Source of the DNA: Ophiosphaerella korrae
Taxonomy: Eukaryota > Ascomycota > Dothideomycetes > Pleosporales > Phaeosphaeriaceae
NCBI GenBank assembly: GCA_028456385.1
Contig: JALNQF010000555.1
Span: 1-23,122, forward strand
Direction: 5' to 3'
Length of the DNA: 23,122 nucleotides
Shown here: positions 20,296 through 23,122 of the stretch, in pieces
Layout of the letters: the number at the start of each line of letters is the position of its first letter
How positions within the stretch are numbered: the stretch's first letter is position 1
Notes under the pieces: generated by a model
The model's database searches: none
What the model saw: the letters and a program-made list of their open reading frames with translations, nothing else
Told to the model about the DNA's origin: nothing
Made by a program: the position numbers and the translations under genes

Positions 20296-23122
20296 TTACT
20301 CCTTATTAGAAAGAATGTGCTAGGGTTTTACTATATATAAGTAACTAAAACTTATTCTTAATATAGTTAGTAGCGCTACGCTAACCTACTATATAATTAG
20401 TTATAGTTACCTATAGATATATAAAGGTCTTTATAGTATACTCTTATCTATATATTAGTATTAGAGTTTAAGATTAACAAGATATAAGGCGTATAGAAAT
20501 ATTATTAAGACTAGATCTACGTAAGTACTTGTCTTTAGATATAGACATGTTATAGCTAGCTACTACTACTATTCTTAGTAAGTACTAACTCTAAATCGTA
20601 AGGATACGTTAGTAAGAGGGTATTATAGTAAAAAACTTAACCTTTAACCTATTAAAGGTTTAGACGTTCTAGTTGCAACATTAATAGACTTAGTACAAAT
20701 TACCTTAGAAGCTAATTCTAGTTATATATTTTACTTAAATAACTATAAAGAGAATAAGAACGTATAGTATATAGCGCTATATAGATATATCTTCTACTTT
20801 AACTATATTAATAGAGTTAGTCTTCTTTAAATTTAAAATTAGAATAAACTAATATAGGAATAGTAGTATAACAAGTTAAAAGAGTAATATCCTCTCTATC
20901 GCAGAAATATTTTTATTAGACTACTTCTAATAGTAAATACTTAGAACTAGATATTTTATATATATTATTATAACTATATAATAGATAAAGAGAGGATAGA
21001 TAAAGATAAGGTTAGAGTAAGAAATATAAGTAAAGATAATATATTTAAAGAAACTCTAATAAAGCTACTACTATTTTAGTCTACTCTATATTAACTTTCT
21101 TATTAAATAATAAAGGGTTAAATAAAACTTTTAATTATATTAAGGCTTATTAGCTTTCTATTAACTTAAATTAGAATACGTATACCTTATTCTTTTTTAT
21201 ATTATTATTATAGATTAAGTTTTTACTTAGATCCTAGAAACTTTTATAATTAAATACCTAAATCTTATTAGGTTTAAAATATTGCTAGTAATATAATCCT
21301 ACTATCTTACTTACTATAGGATTTAGAAACTATACTATAGTAAAACAATACACTATATACTTATCGTCTACCTAAATAATACTACTTAAGTTGCTAATAA
21401 GTCTATAGTTACGTATATCTAGTAGATTAATATTAGATATCTCTAATAAAAAGAGAATACCCTAATATTTTACTTTAAGTTAAGTAGCTACTACTATAAT
21501 TCTTATTCTATCTATTACTTCTTTATACGCTAAATATAGTATTTACAAGAGTAGAGTACTTGTACTAACTAAGGCTAATATAGTTTAGCTATTACAAACT
21601 ATCTATTTTAATTTAATTATTTACTATAAACGCATCGCTAGGCAAGTACAAGGTATTATAAGTAAGGAGACTTATGTTAAAGTATTAGAAAAGTAAAAAT
21701 TTTACTTTACCTACCTATTTATATTTTATTAAGGTTTTCTACCTAAAGCTATACTTTAGGCTTAGAAAATCTAAATATTAGAGAAAGGTAACAAGGTTTT
21801 ACTTAAGAGCTATACGCTATAACTTTAATTAGAAGCTTACTTAATCTTATTATTATAAATAAGCCTTTAATATAATCTTTTACTTATTATAGTCTAACTA
21901 CGTATAACCTATATTCTTATATTAGGTAATAGATCTAAAGTGCTTACTTCTAAGAAGTAAGGTTAGATCTAGTATACGTAGACTAAAGTTAACAAATATA
22001 TATATAGATAAGGTTACTTACTATCTATATTTACTTTTTATAGTATAGAAGCTATTTAATTAGAATTCTACTATAGCAAGGAAGCTTATTAGAGGAGATA
22101 TAGTAGAAGCTAATCGCGATTGTTATTTAAATAATATAAAGTACGCAATATAGGTAAAGTTTAGAGGTTACTTCTACTCCCTATAAATATTACTTTTATC
22201 TTTACTTAAGAATTGTAATTATCTATTAAGACCTATCTATTGTATTTAGGACCTATACTTATATATTTAGTTCTAGGATTTCTTATAAGTAAAGCTATAA
22301 ACTTATATCTTAACTAAATTATATATATTAAAAATTATAGTAATACTTACTTAAGCTAAAGTAAAATGTTTTAGTATTCTCTTTTTAGCAAAAAGACGCG
22401 AAGTTTAGTCTCTACTAGATATATGTTTATCTAGAGCTACTAATAGTATTATATAGTTTAACTATAAAACCTAGAAGTATTTTACTATTATATATCTTAG
22501 AAGTACTATAAGAAAGTAGAAGCTATAATCGTCTAGTTAGCAAAGGAAAAGACCTAATAAGATTCTAGTACTTAATTTAAGTAAAGATTTCTATAATCTA
22601 TCTAAAAACTTACTATATAATAATAATATATAAAAAGAAAGAGTCTCTAAGTTTAGTATACGCTAATATAATTTATAAATAGAGAGGAATAATTATAAGT
22701 AGAGCTCTAAAAGAGTATTACGTACCCTTATATTTACTTACTTATTATTACGCTTATATACGTTAAGTAGTAGTAACTTTATAGCCTTATACTAATAGTT
22801 TAAACTATATTTTATTACTTACTCTTTACTAACGCTAGAGTTAGGTATATAAAGGCCTCCTCTCTCTACTTTACTCTATCTTTATAATACCTACCTACTT
22901 TTTAGTAGTATAGTCTATATAGCTTATAAGATTACCTCTCTATCTTACTCTATACCTTAAACTTATACTAACTTAAGATACTTATAGCTAGTAACCTTAC
23001 TTTATAAGACTACTATACTACCTTTACATATAGTTATAAGAGTAGATAAGTTAGTTAAGACTCTCTATAGCTTATAGTTTAATAGTTTAAGTCTAATTAA
23101 CTTATAACTAGAATTTAACAAT
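20296..23122. other. RIP-degraded DNA, no recoverable gene
   Basis: No gene, RNA gene or recognisable transposon domain is seen. Residual CA/TG cluster at 20310-20700 (about nine sites, including ACATGT, TTGCAACATT and GTACAAAT), a slightly better preserved patch. From 21000 onward the density returns to roughly one per 80 bases. The hairpin at 20639-20660 is the only structured element. Confidence 0.55.
20639..20660. repeat. 9-bp-arm hairpin with CCTA loop
   Basis: AACCTTTAA and TTAAAGGTT are exact reverse complements separated by four bases. It resembles a bacterial terminator stem only in shape; in this eukaryotic context no role can be assigned. Confidence 0.8.

Larger units (their letters stand above)
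1..23122. other. RIP-saturated AT-rich fungal repeat DNA
   Basis: The whole window is almost stripped of CA and TG. I count two CA and no TG in bases 1-600, 26 CA+TG in bases 1-3000 and about 250 in all by eye, roughly one tenth of what base composition predicts. Losses are balanced between strands (12 CA and 14 TG in the first 3 kb). AC, GT, CT and CG remain common, so the change is specific to CpA. In ascomycetes this is the product of RIP, a premeiotic process that turns C to T, mainly at CpA, in duplicated DNA. Consequences seen here are loss of ATG and TGG, conversion of Gln codons to TAA/TAG, and about one TAA/TAG per ten codons in any frame. TGA is nearly absent for the same reason, so stops that are all TAA/TAG do not by themselves indicate an old gene. 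Assignment to a RIP-competent fungus is inference from established RIP biology; the species is unknown. Confidence 0.92.

Noticed and set aside
20639..20660. Intrinsic transcription terminator.
   Set aside because: It has the stem-loop shape but lies in eukaryotic, gene-free DNA with no T-tract and no gene to terminate.
14507..21356. Shared AAACAATACACTAT near 14507 and 21343 as a dispersed repeat.
   Set aside because: The match does not extend beyond about 14 bases, and such coincidences are expected in low-complexity sequence of this length.
1..23122. CRISPR array, bacterial operon, phage or mitochondrial origin.
   Set aside because: No regularly spaced repeats with unique spacers, no ribosome binding sites or long open frames. 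The strand-symmetric CpA-specific loss fits nuclear RIP and not simple organellar AT bias.

Overview
This window looks like one stretch of AT-rich, repeat-derived DNA from a filamentous ascomycete (Pezizomycotina), saturated by repeat-induced point mutation (RIP). I see no intact gene. Sampled lines carry 12 to 21 G+C per 60 bases, so G+C is roughly 30 percent. The decisive sign is dinucleotide content. The first 600 bases contain two CA and no TG, while the first 60 bases alone contain four AC and four GT. By hand count the first 3 kb has 26 CA+TG, against roughly 300 expected from base composition, and the whole window has about 250. CT, AC, GT and CG all persist, so the loss is specific to CpA on both strands. 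That is the classical RIP signature, not general AT drift or CpG decay alone. ATG and TGG codons are almost or entirely gone, and CAA/CAG have become TAA/TAG, so no normal reading frame survives. The species cannot be named from this sequence.

Layout. Positions 1-5311 hold no recognisable gene, only short simple repeats. At 5312-6097 (+) one frame has about a third of the background stop density and may be a RIP-killed coding sequence. Positions 6098-8911 are featureless apart from small palindromes. A 0.47-kb diverged direct repeat lies at 8953-9434 and 13163-13645. An 11-bp tandem array abuts the first copy on its left and an 18-bp palindrome lies just to its right. The 3.7 kb between the copies and the 4.8 kb after the second hold no recognisable gene. 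A four-unit 13-bp array lies at 18478-18529 and a 54-bp inverted repeat with a perfect 14-bp core at 19164-19217. At 19781-20194 (-) a second low-stop frame includes 98 codons without a stop, the longest open run I found. From 20195 to the end there are small repeats and a hairpin only.

Nothing here can work as an operon or pathway. The biology lies in the mutation record. Diverged copies differ almost only by transitions. Seven of eight CG positions in one copy of the direct repeat are TA or TG in the other. Surviving CA sites are nearly all RCA, with TCA/TGA found twice and CCA/TGG not found. The most likely contents are transposable-element fragments too eroded to assign to a family by eye.
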